In this document: piece after piece, positions 12,675-19,078 of the stretch | Position numbering within the stretch: the stretch's first letter is position 1 | Layout: every line of letters starts with the position of its first letter | Virus record (IMG/VR): IMGVR_UViG_3300017735_000040 | Location: 1-35,542 of that record | Strand: one strand, 5' to 3' | DNA from: a virus | Length of the DNA stretch: 35,542 nt | Made by a program: the position numbers and the translations under genes | Notes under the pieces: generated by a model | The model's input: only the letters and a program-made list of their open reading frames with translations | Told to the model about the DNA's origin: nothing | The model's database searches: none

Positions 12675-12714
12675 ACTCTACAAAACATAGTACATATGTC
12701 AATAATTTATTTAC
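12675..12714 (-). promoter_or_regulatory. Early promoter with shared element (85-aa gene operon)
   Basis: Minus strand GTAAATAAATTATTGACA (12714-12697) with a perfect -35, 16-bp spacer, then TAGAGT (12680-12675). The element overlaps the stop codon of the 67-aa gene. The leader ends GGAGGTTCACATG. This is one of four promoters with this architecture. Confidence 0.65.
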
Positions 12715-12914
12715 AATACGTCATCCTTAAAAATATCAATCCAATCGTCAGATGTAATGCCATTCACAATAAACTCTCTTTCAGCGGGTTCTAAATTAGG
12801 CATTGCATTTTGAATAAGCTCGCCATCTTCCCAAGAATTAATCTGATCTTGCGTTACATTTATTTCCATTGTGTTGATTTCTTTTGACCAAGGGCTTTTA
12901 CGTGTGATTTGCAT
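12711..12914 (-). CDS. Acidic small protein (67 aa)
   Basis: 67 residues: a basic start (MQITRKSPWSKEIN) then a strongly acidic body with EINVTQDQINSWEDGELIQN and ITSDDWIDIFKDDVL. AGGAG seven bases before the ATG at 12914 supports this start; an internal Met at residue 16 is an alternative. A rho-independent terminator lies just upstream, so its expression probably depends on read-through or on an unseen promoter. The function is unknown; small acidic phage proteins often inhibit host DNA-binding proteins, but nothing here proves that. Confidence 0.65.
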   Translation of the reverse strand: MQITRKSPWSKEINTMEINVTQDQINSWEDGELIQNAMPNLEPAEREFIVNGITSDDWIDIFKDDVL

Positions 12915-12933
12915 TTTTTTCTCCTATTAATAG

Positions 12934-12956
12934 AAAAAAAGGGGCTAAGGCCCCTT
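12934..12956 (-). terminator. Rho-independent terminator (leftward)
   Basis: Minus strand AAGGGGC-CTTA-GCCCCTT followed directly by a T run (12940-12934). The GC core is 5 bp plus two A-T pairs. It follows the DUF932 and 29-aa genes and precedes the 67-aa gene, so it probably limits transcription between them. Confidence 0.8.
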
Positions 12957-12960
12957 CTCG

Positions 12961-13050
12961 TTATATTACCATGAATTTTTCAATATTGAGTCCTGCAATG
13001 ACAAGAACAATGCCGAAAATTATTACTATCAAAGTATCTTGCTTATTCAT
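12961..13050 (-). CDS. Tiny membrane protein (29 aa)
   Basis: A 29-residue frame, MNKQDTLIVIIFGIVLVIAG then LNIEKFMVI, which is a single hydrophobic helix with short polar ends. Its ATG overlaps the TGA of the DUF932 gene (ATGA), which indicates translational coupling, and the terminator follows 4 bases after its stop. It is likely an inner-membrane peptide; function unknown (superinfection or membrane signalling would be guesses). Confidence 0.6.
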   Translation of the reverse strand: MNKQDTLIVIIFGIVLVIAGLNIEKFMVI

Positions 13051-13886
13051 GCCCACGATCCGTTTTTCCAAATTGCGCTGTTTAATGCAAAAGCAACTTT
13101 TTGTTCCCGATCACGGGTAACATTGTATGGTGATTTTGCACCTTGTGTGTGTGTGGCCCAATGTGTCATGCAGTTATAAACAGCCCATTGGTTTTTACCA
13201 AGGTCTCTAAATTCGTTGTCAAGTTGCCCCATTAAGTTTTCAAGCTGTTTTTTATTCCAGTTTTCTTCGCTCGATTTAGTCTTGTGATTAACCAATGTGC
13301 GTTTAAAAAACCATTCTACATGGGTTCGGTTAACCTTGTTCGCCATCCAGTGCTGCCACAAATCTTTTTGCGTATGAAAAATTTCGAGACCATTGGCAAT
13401 TTTAGCCGCAGCTCCCTCTGTAGAAATTTGTGCAGTGTGGCGCATCCAGAGTTTTGAAATGCTGTCCGAGGTAGTGCAGCCATTTAAGCAAAAAAGTCTC
13501 ATTGCATCTGCCGATGTTTGAAATGCCCAAGAGCCATCATAAGAATTAAAAGCTCGAATGCGAAATTTGACATGATCGCCAACCGCAGGTTCTGTAACCA
13601 AATCGTTGAACAAAACTTCAATTTGCATTTTCCTACCACTGTCTAAACAATCTACCTTAAAATCAAAATCATTAGAAATATTTGCAGCTTTAATGCTTTC
13701 GTGAGTAGCATTAACCACATCATCGTGAGGTAACACAGTGTATGAGTTGCGGTGAGTGTGTAGAACCTCGTCGGTGTCGGTGCGAACCAAGTTAAAAAGA
13801 TTTGGCACCTCTTGACCGTTGGGGCGAAGCACAGGCTCTTTGATAGTTTCAAAGTTCCAGTTATTTTCATTAGTAAAATCAAGCAT
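13047..13886 (-). CDS. DUF932 phage/plasmid protein
   Basis: 279 residues. It starts MLDFTNENNWNFETIKEPVL, with the family features VLHTHRNSYTVLPHDDVV, RKMQIEVLFNDL, DHVKFRIRAFNSYDGSWAFQ and MRLFCLNGC. DUF932 proteins are common on phages and plasmids; their biochemical function is not established as far as I know, though some are made early and abundantly. The GGAGGTTCAAATG leader and the promoter with the shared 18-bp element place this gene under the same early control as three other units. Confidence 0.85.
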   Translation of the reverse strand: MLDFTNENNWNFETIKEPVLRPNGQEVPNLFNLVRTDTDEVLHTHRNSYTVLPHDDVVNATHESIKAANISNDFDFKVDCLDSGRKMQIEVLFNDLVTEPAVGDHVKFRIRAFNSYDGSWAFQTSADAMRLFCLNGCTTSDSISKLWMRHTAQISTEGAAAKIANGLEIFHTQKDLWQHWMANKVNRTHVEWFFKRTLVNHKTKSSEENWNKKQLENLMGQLDNEFRDLGKNQWAVYNCMTHWATHTQGAKSPYNVTRDREQKVAFALNSAIWKNGSWA

Positions 13887-13917
13887 TTGAACCTCCGTTA
13901 TCTTAATTTGTAAGTAC

Positions 13918-13957
13918 TTCCTATCAAGTGAGTTGGTTGTGTCAACAAATTATTTAC
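13918..13957 (-). promoter_or_regulatory. Early promoter with shared element (DUF932)
   Basis: Minus strand GTAAATAATTTGTTGACA (13957-13940), identical in all 18 bases to the element at 4252-4269, then a 16-bp spacer and TAGGAA (13923-13918). The -10 is weak. Leader GGAGGTTCAAATG again matches the 4318 gene. Confidence 0.6.
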
Positions 13958-13988
13958 TTTTATTTAAAAAAAAATTACCGAGGTGCAT

Positions 13989-14018
13989 AAAAAAAACCCT
14001 TCGCGGGAGGTCGAAGGG
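13989..14018 (-). terminator. Rho-independent terminator at end of late operon
   Basis: Minus strand CCCTTCG-ACCTCCCG-CGAAGGG followed by eight Ts (13996-13989). A 7-bp perfect stem with an 8-base loop and a strong U tract. It lies downstream of the endolysin gene and marks the end of late transcription. The 14019-14160 interval before it has no gene but holds a long-range stem. Confidence 0.88.
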
Positions 14019-14039
14019 CTCAGTAACTTAAGAATTCGT

Positions 14040-14153
14040 GTGGGTGGCCGTTGAAATTTAAAAGTTTGGCGCTTTTTTGTAACGACGTCATCCGAGGTAA
14101 ACAACCGCCCAGCTTGGAACAAGGCAATTTATGTTATGATGATAGCCACCCAC
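14040..14153 (-). ncRNA. Candidate structured RNA in the late 3' region
   Basis: GTGGGTGGC at 14040-14048 is the exact complement of GCCACCCAC at 14145-14153, giving a 9-bp GC-rich closing stem around 96 bases that have no convincing gene. On the minus strand this element lies between the endolysin stop and the terminator at 13989-14018. A folded, stable late RNA or 3' UTR is possible. I could only verify the closing stem by eye; internal helices were not established. Confidence 0.35.
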
Positions 14154-14160
14154 TCGACAT

Positions 14161-14616
14161 TTAAACCATAAGTTCAAAGTGGGGTCCATCAATAAATGGA
14201 GATTTTCCTTGGCTACGGCGCAAATCAACGTAAGAAATATATGCTTTTTCCATTGTACAATCCCAATGGCGGATGTCATTGATATGCCAAGCTGCGCCCC
14301 AGCGCATGGCAACACCTACGTCAATGGCAGCTTGCTTAACTGCATCAGCAATGTCAAAGTACAATTTTATTTCCCATGACCCACGCGAACCCACATAAGC
14401 CATAAGGTCTAAAGCATTGCCGTCAATGTGCTTAGACTTCATAGTTTTCGATGCACCTTTGTTATAAAGCTCGCGCTGTTCTTCAATAGTTCTCAGCCCA
14501 CAAATTACACCAAAGTCGGTTTTTGTATGGCCTATGGCTGCTTTAGCAACCGCAACTAAACTCTCGTTTACGCCATCCATTCGATCAAGACTGCGTTGTG
14601 ATAATTTAAAAGTCAT
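14161..14616 (-). CDS. Endolysin: M15 (VanY/L-Ala-D-Glu type) peptidase
   Basis: 151 residues from the ATG at 14616, preferred because AGGTG lies five bases upstream; a GTG two codons earlier (14622) is the alternative. M15 features, numbered from the GTG, are SKHIDGNALDLMA (63-75; zinc ligands H65 and D72), a WG pair in MRWGAAWH, and DGPHFEL near the end (third ligand H148, acidic D145). These enzymes cleave the peptide stem of peptidoglycan to release progeny. It is placed immediately after the holin and before the late terminator. There is no signal peptide, so it depends on the holin. Confidence 0.92.
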   Translation of the reverse strand: MTFKLSQRSLDRMDGVNESLVAVAKAAIGHTKTDFGVICGLRTIEEQRELYNKGASKTMKSKHIDGNALDLMAYVGSRGSWEIKLYFDIADAVKQAAIDVGVAMRWGAAWHINDIRHWDCTMEKAYISYVDLRRSQGKSPFIDGPHFELMV

Positions 14617-14618
14617 TT

Positions 14619-14990
14619 TCACACCTTTTTAACCTTTTCAAAACTTCGCATACCAGCCAAACCAAGCATTCCAGTTAACACTGGCATCATAACAGACATT
14701 TCTGCTTGCGGCACAATAAATCCAAAGCCTGCCGCAATTGGCGATATCAAAAAGTTGACCGCAAGACCTAAGACGCACACATAGCCACACAGGGGCCTCC
14801 AAGAGGCTTGAAACCAGTTTCCTTGGGCCTCAACCCTATTAACCTCTACTTGCGCTAATAACGCCTCCTGAGCGTGCTTATCGGCCATCGTGCTTAAATC
14901 ATGAGCTAACTGTGCCGCTTGATCTTTGTCTTGAATGAACTTGCCAGCTAATTCAGTTGCTGGTCCTATAATTGTGCTAAGTATTCCCAT
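14619..14990 (-). CDS. Holin, GTA 3-TM type
   Basis: 123 residues from the ATG at 14990, which overlaps the stop of the gene before it (TAATG) and gives the usual MGxxSxIIG start; an upstream ATG at 15008 adds six residues. A helical N-terminal half (KFIQDKDQAAQLAHDLSTMA and AQEALLAQVEVNRVEAQ) leads to WFQASWRPLCGYVCVLGLAV, then membrane stretches (NFLISPIAAGFGFIVP and MMPVLTGMLGLAGMRSFEKV). This is the pattern of the gene-transfer-agent holins, which permeabilise the inner membrane so the endolysin can act. Adjacent to the endolysin. Confidence 0.9.
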   Translation of the reverse strand: MGILSTIIGPATELAGKFIQDKDQAAQLAHDLSTMADKHAQEALLAQVEVNRVEAQGNWFQASWRPLCGYVCVLGLAVNFLISPIAAGFGFIVPQAEMSVMMPVLTGMLGLAGMRSFEKVKKV

Positions 14991-15304
14991 TATTTTCGCC
15001 CCATCCATGCTGTTGCGCCCATGAAAGCGCCGACAATGCCAGCGCCAGAAATGTAAAACAAGTTAGAAATGTCGCTAAGTGCAGTGACGCGATCCAAAGG
15101 TATAAAGAACATTGTAACCGTAAAGACGCCCATACCGATCAAAGTCCACCGGGCCATGCGAAGTTGGGCTAGATGTTTGCGCAGCGCATCCTCTGTTTCC
15201 CTGATCTCTTTGGCTTTTGTCATCTCAGCATCAGACACAACGCCATCGCCATCCATATCATAGGCGTCATACTTTGACTGATCTTCAAGTTTCTTCGCTG
15301 CCAT
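14990..15304 (-). CDS. Membrane protein with EF-hand-like loop, lysis cassette
   Basis: 104 residues. Near the N terminus YDAYDMDGDGVVSDAE contains a perfect 12-residue EF-hand loop, D16-M-D18-G-D20-G-V-V-S-D-A-E27, usual for calcium binding. A helical linker (AKEIRETEDALRKHLAQLRM) leads to two hydrophobic segments (WTLIGMGVFTVTMFFI, then LFYISGAGIVGAFMGATAWM). AGGAG eight bases before the ATG supports the start. It lies just ahead of the holin with overlapping codons, so a second holin, antiholin or calcium-sensing lysis regulator is plausible. Similar EF-hand membrane proteins occur in other marine phages. Confidence 0.8.
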   Translation of the reverse strand: MAAKKLEDQSKYDAYDMDGDGVVSDAEMTKAKEIRETEDALRKHLAQLRMARWTLIGMGVFTVTMFFIPLDRVTALSDISNLFYISGAGIVGAFMGATAWMGRK

Positions 15305-15419
15305 CTTTTAAACTCCTGGCGTAAGCAATCGCGTAGTGCTTGTGGTGCGTAATAATAACAACTTTTTCATCTTTGTCATATACAACGTAATTTCCTTTTT
15401 TATTCTGGTATAACCTCAA
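15285..15419 (-). CDS. Possible small protein, TTG start (44 aa)
   Basis: A 44-residue frame from a TTG at 15419: MRLYQNKKGNYVVYDKDEKV then VIITHHKHYAIAYARSLKDG. The composition (beta strand with KGNYVVYD, then a helix) looks like a real domain rather than chance. No ATG is in frame, and it overlaps both the 54-aa gene (20 bases) and the EF-hand gene (20 bases). A shorter out-of-frame ATG peptide of 23 residues exists in the same place and is less convincing. Function unknown. Confidence 0.45.
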   Translation of the reverse strand: MRLYQNKKGNYVVYDKDEKVVIITHHKHYAIAYARSLKDGSEET

Positions 15420-15564
15420 AGCAATACACCGTCGTCTGACTTGTAGTTATCAAGACTTTTGCATCCTCAAGAGCCTCGCTGCACTCGTTCTCAGTAGGAA
15501 ACTGATTGAGTTGATAATGCTCAATGTTGTTGTTGATGACTACAAACCAAACTAAAAACCACAT
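15400..15564 (-). CDS. Small exported or anchored protein (54 aa)
   Basis: A 54-residue frame: MWFLVWFVVINNNIEHYQLN, then QFPTENECSEALEDAKVLIT and a terminal YCFEVIPE. A short hydrophobic N terminus followed by a soluble part with two cysteines suggests a signal-anchored periplasmic protein. AGGA eight bases before the ATG, and one-base overlap of the ATG with the stop of the 157-aa gene, support expression. In this position a spanin-like or lysis-regulating role is possible, but it lacks a lipobox. Confidence 0.65.
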   Translation of the reverse strand: MWFLVWFVVINNNIEHYQLNQFPTENECSEALEDAKVLITTSQTTVYCFEVIPE

Positions 15565-16037
15565 CACCACTTTCCTTGATAGCGCCCAAGATAATAAAAG
15601 CCTGTAACTATGCCAGCACCAGCAATAGCAAATATAAAAGCGCCAAGAACAAAGTTGATTGCATTGTCTATCATTTCTTGCTTTTTGTAAGCTTCTTCTT
15701 TGCGTATGCGACGCATCTCACCTTCGATAGCAAGAACCTCTTCCCAAGCTGATGGTCCGTAAGTCCAAGATATATGGTCTTTTATTTCTGCCCTCATAGA
15801 CTCCATTTTCTTTTTCTGAGCAAAGATTTCAATAGCATTGGCGCTATTATCAGACATCATCTTATAAAATGGAGGGTTCTTTGTTTTGTCTTCAGCGTAC
15901 TGAAAGTCAGAAAAAGCGGAGCCCCATTTAGCTAGGGTTCCGCTCATTTCTTGTATATCTTTACCTGCACTAATACCCTGCTTTAGAATATTAAACGCAC
16001 TGGTGGCTAGACCGACCGCTGTTACCGGGTCAATCAT
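15564..16037 (-). CDS. Conserved membrane-anchored phage protein (157 aa)
   Basis: 157 residues. It starts MIDPVTAVGLATSAFNILKQ, with a charged helical middle (SFxDFQYAEDKTKNPPFYKM-like region, then MRAEIKDHISWTYGPSAWEE and RRIRKEEAYKKQE) and one C-terminal membrane segment (AINFVLGAFIFAIAGAGIVT). I recognise this as a protein found in the head/lysis interval of many marine phages, with the motif TYGPSAWEEV; its role is not known. The coiled-coil plus membrane anchor could fit a lysis accessory or an internal membrane-interacting protein. Confidence 0.7.
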   Translation of the reverse strand: MIDPVTAVGLATSAFNILKQGISAGKDIQEMSGTLAKWGSAFSDFQYAEDKTKNPPFYKMMSDNSANAIEIFAQKKKMESMRAEIKDHISWTYGPSAWEEVLAIEGEMRRIRKEEAYKKQEMIDNAINFVLGAFIFAIAGAGIVTGFYYLGRYQGKW

Positions 16038-16041
16038 TTTG

Positions 16042-16239
16042 TTAGCCCATCTTAGTCAGCACTGCTACTAAGAGTGCAATGATAAAGCCTGTTGTGCCAA
16101 TCATGATTGCTTCCATGCGTTTGACCCTGCCAAACAGATCTTTGAATTGAATTCGCATTTCTGTTTGCATAGCAATCACCTCTTTTTCAAGTCCGTCGAT
16201 ACGCTCATGCGCAGATGCAACTGTGCTTTTATTACTCAT
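16042..16239 (-). CDS. XhlA/holin-like small membrane protein (65 aa)
   Basis: 65 residues from the ATG at 16239 (MSNKSTVASAHERIDGLEKE). This start has GAGGG seven bases upstream; the longer frame from 16284 adds 15 hydrophobic residues that look spurious. A coiled-coil (EKEVIAMQTEMRIQFKDLFG) is followed by a single C-terminal membrane helix (IMIGTTGFIIALLVAVLTKM), the layout of haemolysin XhlA-type proteins that act with holins in some phages. It is located in the lysis block. Assignment is by architecture only. Confidence 0.7.
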   Translation of the reverse strand: MSNKSTVASAHERIDGLEKEVIAMQTEMRIQFKDLFGRVKRMEAIMIGTTGFIIALLVAVLTKMG

Positions 16240-16249
16240 AAAAATACCC

Positions 16250-16531
16250 TCAATACCCATGAACCATAAGCTTAGAATAATCACCGCTTATAATTTTCTT
16301 TTTTATATATTGCGCAAACTCTTGAGAGCCTAATTGCAAACCACTTTCATGGAGCCATTTTTCAAGCTCTACAAATGGTATTCCGCAAACATGGCGAAAT
16401 TCTGAATTTCGGTTGTGTCCATCAATTTGCTTTTCTCTGTTGAAATCTAAAATTTCTTGAATATTTTGCGACCTTGAAACAACAACTTTGTTGTCTTCTT
16501 GTTTGATTTTGGTTTTTACGTGTTCAATCAT
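16250..16531 (-). CDS. Small conserved head-region protein (93 aa)
   Basis: 93 residues from the ATG at 16531 (MIEHVKTKIKQEDNKVVVSR), which is preceded by GAGG and follows the stop of the 84-aa gene by two bases; a longer frame from 16564 would overlap that gene. The conserved part appears to be FRHVCGIPFVELEKWLHESG, then LQLGSQEFAQYIKKKI. I have no name for it. The position after the capsid and an 84-aa protein suggests a head-associated or regulatory late protein. Confidence 0.7.
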   Translation of the reverse strand: MIEHVKTKIKQEDNKVVVSRSQNIQEILDFNREKQIDGHNRNSEFRHVCGIPFVELEKWLHESGLQLGSQEFAQYIKKKIISGDYSKLMVHGY

Positions 16532-16533
16532 TT

Positions 16534-16788
16534 TTACTTCCTCGGAGCTTTGCCGCCAACCCATGCTTCGTTTACATCTGGCGTCGATAGATCGTCAGCT
16601 TTAAGTCTACCTTTTGTATTTCTAGCTCGTTTTGGCGCAGATTTTTTAGCTGTTGTTATAACCTCAGAAGCAAATCCGTTTGCAATTAATATTTTGGCTT
16701 CTTCAGCGGTTACTTCGTATTCTGTATTTATCTTAGCTTTTGAACCGTGAACCCATGTACGATCTGTTGTTATTTTGACTTTTGGCAT
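16534..16788 (-). CDS. Small post-capsid protein (84 aa)
   Basis: 84 residues. N-terminal MPKVKITTDRTWVHGSKAKI and NTEYEVTAEEAKILIANGFA form a small beta-then-helix domain seen in short proteins after major capsid genes in many phages; the helix AEEAKxLIANGxA is the common signature. The C-terminal half is basic and Lys/Arg/Pro-rich (KKSAPKRARNTKGRLKADDL). Role unknown, perhaps a head-decoration or connector-related protein. It is separated from the capsid gene by a hairpin terminator, so it may be expressed at a lower level. Confidence 0.75.
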   Translation of the reverse strand: MPKVKITTDRTWVHGSKAKINTEYEVTAEEAKILIANGFASEVITTAKKSAPKRARNTKGRLKADDLSTPDVNEAWVGGKAPRK

Positions 16789-16809
16789 ACCTACCTCCTA
16801 GAAGGGAAA

Positions 16810-16827
16810 GGGGGCTTTTTAGCCCCC
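16810..16827 (-). terminator. Hairpin after the major capsid gene
   Basis: Minus strand GGGGGCT-AAAA-AGCCCCC, a perfect 7-bp GC-rich stem, followed by TTTCCCTT. The U run is short, so it is probably a partial terminator. It lies between the capsid stop (16836) and the next gene (16788), where many phages uncouple very high capsid expression from the genes downstream. Confidence 0.65.
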
Positions 16828-16835
16828 AATCTTAT

Positions 16836-17804
16836 TTATGTGGTTGTGCAATCTGCAATAAAGCCGTGTGCTTTTTGCGAGGTCACTTGCAAGCCATATT
16901 CAACCGAAATCAATCGGCGCTCAGAGTGGCCTGTTTTTGCCAATGGTTCTTGTTTTGCAGTTTGCAAATATGCGACTTCTGCATAGCTTGGATCAAGTAC
17001 AAAAGCATCACGCGCACGAATATGACGAGAAGGAACAATTTGCAATTCACCAAAGTCACTGATGTACACATCAATAGCTGCGTTGAGCTTGCTGTCTTCT
17101 GCTTCTTTATAACGCGTCGCATTACCTGTAAAACCAGAGATAGTTTGCTTATTAAACGAACCACACAAAACGATCGAAGGTTCTGCACCTGCGTCCCAGC
17201 ATGAAGCGATTACATCTTTTAAAACTGTTTCTGTAAGCGCGCGTTGCGTACCATCTGTTGCCGCAGCATCAGGATACCCAGCTTCTCCTGTACCAGATGT
17301 CGTACCAGCAGCACCACCACTACCAAAAGATGTGTTGGTGGTAATAAAAGCCGGTAGACCAGCCGTTTGACGGGCTGTGCCAGAAGCACCTGCCGAAGCC
17401 GCAACATTTGAAAGAAGCATTGCTTCCATATCACGCTTCAACTCTTTAAGTTTAAATGCAACTTGCTCTGCAACAGTTTGTGCGTCACCAACACCATTAA
17501 CAGCATTTGCAGTTGAAGAAACTTCAACGACTTTATCTGATATTTGTGTATAGTTCCCTTTACGAACTGCATTAGTACCAGCATCGTTAGCTGGTGAAGC
17601 TTCGCCTTCAATCACACGGTTTGAAGTACTTGCGGCTGCAAGATCAACTTCTGCCCACTCGAAATAGGTATTTTCTGCGTTACGAGTGCCAATAGTAGAC
17701 ATCAAAACTGTCTCAGTTGGAGTTATCGAGGTAAGTGCATCTTGCACATCCTCACGAATTGTTGTGACGTCATACGTCTCGTTTGTATTAGCTGTAACAC
17801 CCAT
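16836..17804 (-). CDS. Major capsid protein (SU10/DUF5309-like HK97 fold)
   Basis: 322 residues. It opens MGVTANTNETYDVTTIREDV, with SITPTETVLMSTIGTRNAEN and VIEGEASPANDAGTNAVRKG, the pattern of the DUF5309/SU10 major capsid family, HK97-fold shells of short- and long-tailed phages. Later features are RRLISVEYGLQVTSQKAHGF near the C terminus and SFNKQTISGFTGNATRYKEA (about 215-235). GGAG six bases before the ATG is a strong site. It forms the icosahedral shell with the upstream scaffold, and the length is typical. It is flanked by the scaffold gene and a terminator hairpin. Confidence 0.92.
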   Translation of the reverse strand: MGVTANTNETYDVTTIREDVQDALTSITPTETVLMSTIGTRNAENTYFEWAEVDLAAASTSNRVIEGEASPANDAGTNAVRKGNYTQISDKVVEVSSTANAVNGVGDAQTVAEQVAFKLKELKRDMEAMLLSNVAASAGASGTARQTAGLPAFITTNTSFGSGGAAGTTSGTGEAGYPDAAATDGTQRALTETVLKDVIASCWDAGAEPSIVLCGSFNKQTISGFTGNATRYKEAEDSKLNAAIDVYISDFGELQIVPSRHIRARDAFVLDPSYAEVAYLQTAKQEPLAKTGHSERRLISVEYGLQVTSQKAHGFIADCTTT

Positions 17805-17819
17805 GGTGTTCTCCTTTCG

Positions 17820-18839
17820 CTATGACAATAGATAATCGGCAACGCTTGAAATGTCGCCGCGCTTTTTCATCCTAGACCGTTTTTGTTGCCGCTTTTTTTC
17901 TTTGCCGTCTTCTGTTCGTTTGGCACCGGGCTTAAGAGCGGGTCGAGCGCCTTTAGATTTTTGCTCAACTTTTCCTCTTTTTTCCACTAGCTTACGATAG
18001 GCAACTGCATCGCGCATTATTTTGAATTCCCAACCATGCGATAATGCACCGAAAATCTCAGGAGGAACGCCATAATGGTTGGTTGCTATAGTCTGAATAT
18101 CTGAAAGCAATTTTTTGCCTTTTTCAGGGTCACGCAACTCTGGCATTTCTTCTTTGATTTTTTCTGCTTGTTCAGCACGATACGCTTGTAGTTGGTTATA
18201 TTCTACTTCTGCTTGCTGCTGTTTAAGAGATTGAGCTTCGTTTTTAAACTTATCATACTCTTGCTCAGCATCACGATATTCTCCCAATTGTATCGCATAA
18301 GCTAAAGGGTCACTATTTTCTAGTTCCTTTGATGGCTTTTGCGGACGCTGTGGGATGTTACCATTTTCAAAGTCGGCAATGCGTTGCGCCAATTGACCAC
18401 GCTCTGCTAACATGGCTTGTTGCAAATTTTCCAACTCTTTACGAGATTGAGCATTTTGCTCCATGCCTTTTTGGATGTAATCTTGCCCAGCGAAGTCTTG
18501 CTTTAGCTCTTTTAGGGTCACTTTCTTCATACGACCATCGGACTTTACTTCAAGTTCGTAATCGTCTGAAAGCTCCAAAGGAACGGCTGCTTCTGTTGCA
18601 TATTCATCCTCAGCTACAATTTCACTATCAAGCTCAAGCTCTTCGTCACTATTATAGCCAGTGTCATCATCGCTCTCGGCAATATAGTCTTCTATATCAG
18701 ACTGACCGTCATCAGTTTCCTCTATAGCGGCTTCTACTGCTTCGCTTTGATTTTCTTGTGTTGGCGTTTCTTGCTCTGGAGTTTCCATAAGCATTGAAGC
18801 CACGGAGCTAATGCTTCCGTCATTAGGTTCAGTCGTCAT
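17820..18839 (-). CDS. Scaffolding protein
   Basis: 339 residues, very acidic at the N terminus (residues 10-90 with long Asp/Glu runs), then a long helical region rich in Gln/Glu/Lys (NAQSRKELENLQQAMLAERG and QQQAEVEYNQLQAYRAEQAE). The tail is basic and Lys/Arg-rich (KSKGARPALKPGAKRTEDGK). This composition, with no enzyme motif, and the position between portal and major capsid are what is expected of phage scaffolds, which guide shell assembly and then leave. Its ATG overlaps the stop of the 80-aa gene before it (ATGA). Confidence 0.88.
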   Translation of the reverse strand: MTTEPNDGSISSVASMLMETPEQETPTQENQSEAVEAAIEETDDGQSDIEDYIAESDDDTGYNSDEELELDSEIVAEDEYATEAAVPLELSDDYELEVKSDGRMKKVTLKELKQDFAGQDYIQKGMEQNAQSRKELENLQQAMLAERGQLAQRIADFENGNIPQRPQKPSKELENSDPLAYAIQLGEYRDAEQEYDKFKNEAQSLKQQQAEVEYNQLQAYRAEQAEKIKEEMPELRDPEKGKKLLSDIQTIATNHYGVPPEIFGALSHGWEFKIMRDAVAYRKLVEKRGKVEQKSKGARPALKPGAKRTEDGKEKKRQQKRSRMKKRGDISSVADYLLS

Positions 18840-19078
18840 CGCGGTGCCGATCCTTTCTTGTCTACGAGTGTCTCTGCATCAATATCACCTTGCAAAAGAT
18901 ACCCAATTTCATTTAACGCAAGTACAATATGGTGAGCTTTTTCTCTTACCTCTGACTCTTGCGCAGCGCTATTTGCAAAAATAAGCATTTGCCTTTCTCG
19001 CAAATCTTGTAATGTAGCTATGAAGTTCTCATCGCGTAATAAAGCTTTAGCCCGTGCCGCGCGTTTCTTGTACTCCAT
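18836..19078 (-). CDS. Small protein between portal and scaffold (80 aa)
   Basis: 80 residues from the ATG at 19078, with a GTG at 19084 as alternative start. It begins MEYKKRAARAKALLRDENFI, then ATLQDLRERQMLIFANSAAQ and EVREKAHHIVLALNEIGYLL. It is helical and overlaps the 3' end of the portal gene by 32 bases. Small proteins with the pattern ARxKALLxDExF...REKAH occur between portal and scaffold in related phages; the role is unknown, perhaps assisting portal or scaffold assembly. Confidence 0.75.
   Translation of the reverse strand: MEYKKRAARAKALLRDENFIATLQDLRERQMLIFANSAAQESEVREKAHHIVLALNEIGYLLQGDIDAETLVDKKGSAPR

Noticed and set aside
14623-15008. Holin start at 15008
   Set aside because: The ATG at 14990 overlaps the upstream stop (TAATG) and gives the standard N terminus of this holin family.
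15309-15380. 23-codon minus-strand peptide MTKMKKLLLLRTT...
   Set aside because: It lies in another frame inside the 44-aa frame, and its composition comes from an AT-rich run; the overlapping 44-aa frame looks more protein-like.
15385-15410. Possible programmed frameshift at an A-rich stretch joining the 54-aa and 44-aa frames
   Set aside because: The A run lies after the TAA stop of the 54-aa gene, so a ribosome would terminate before reaching it.
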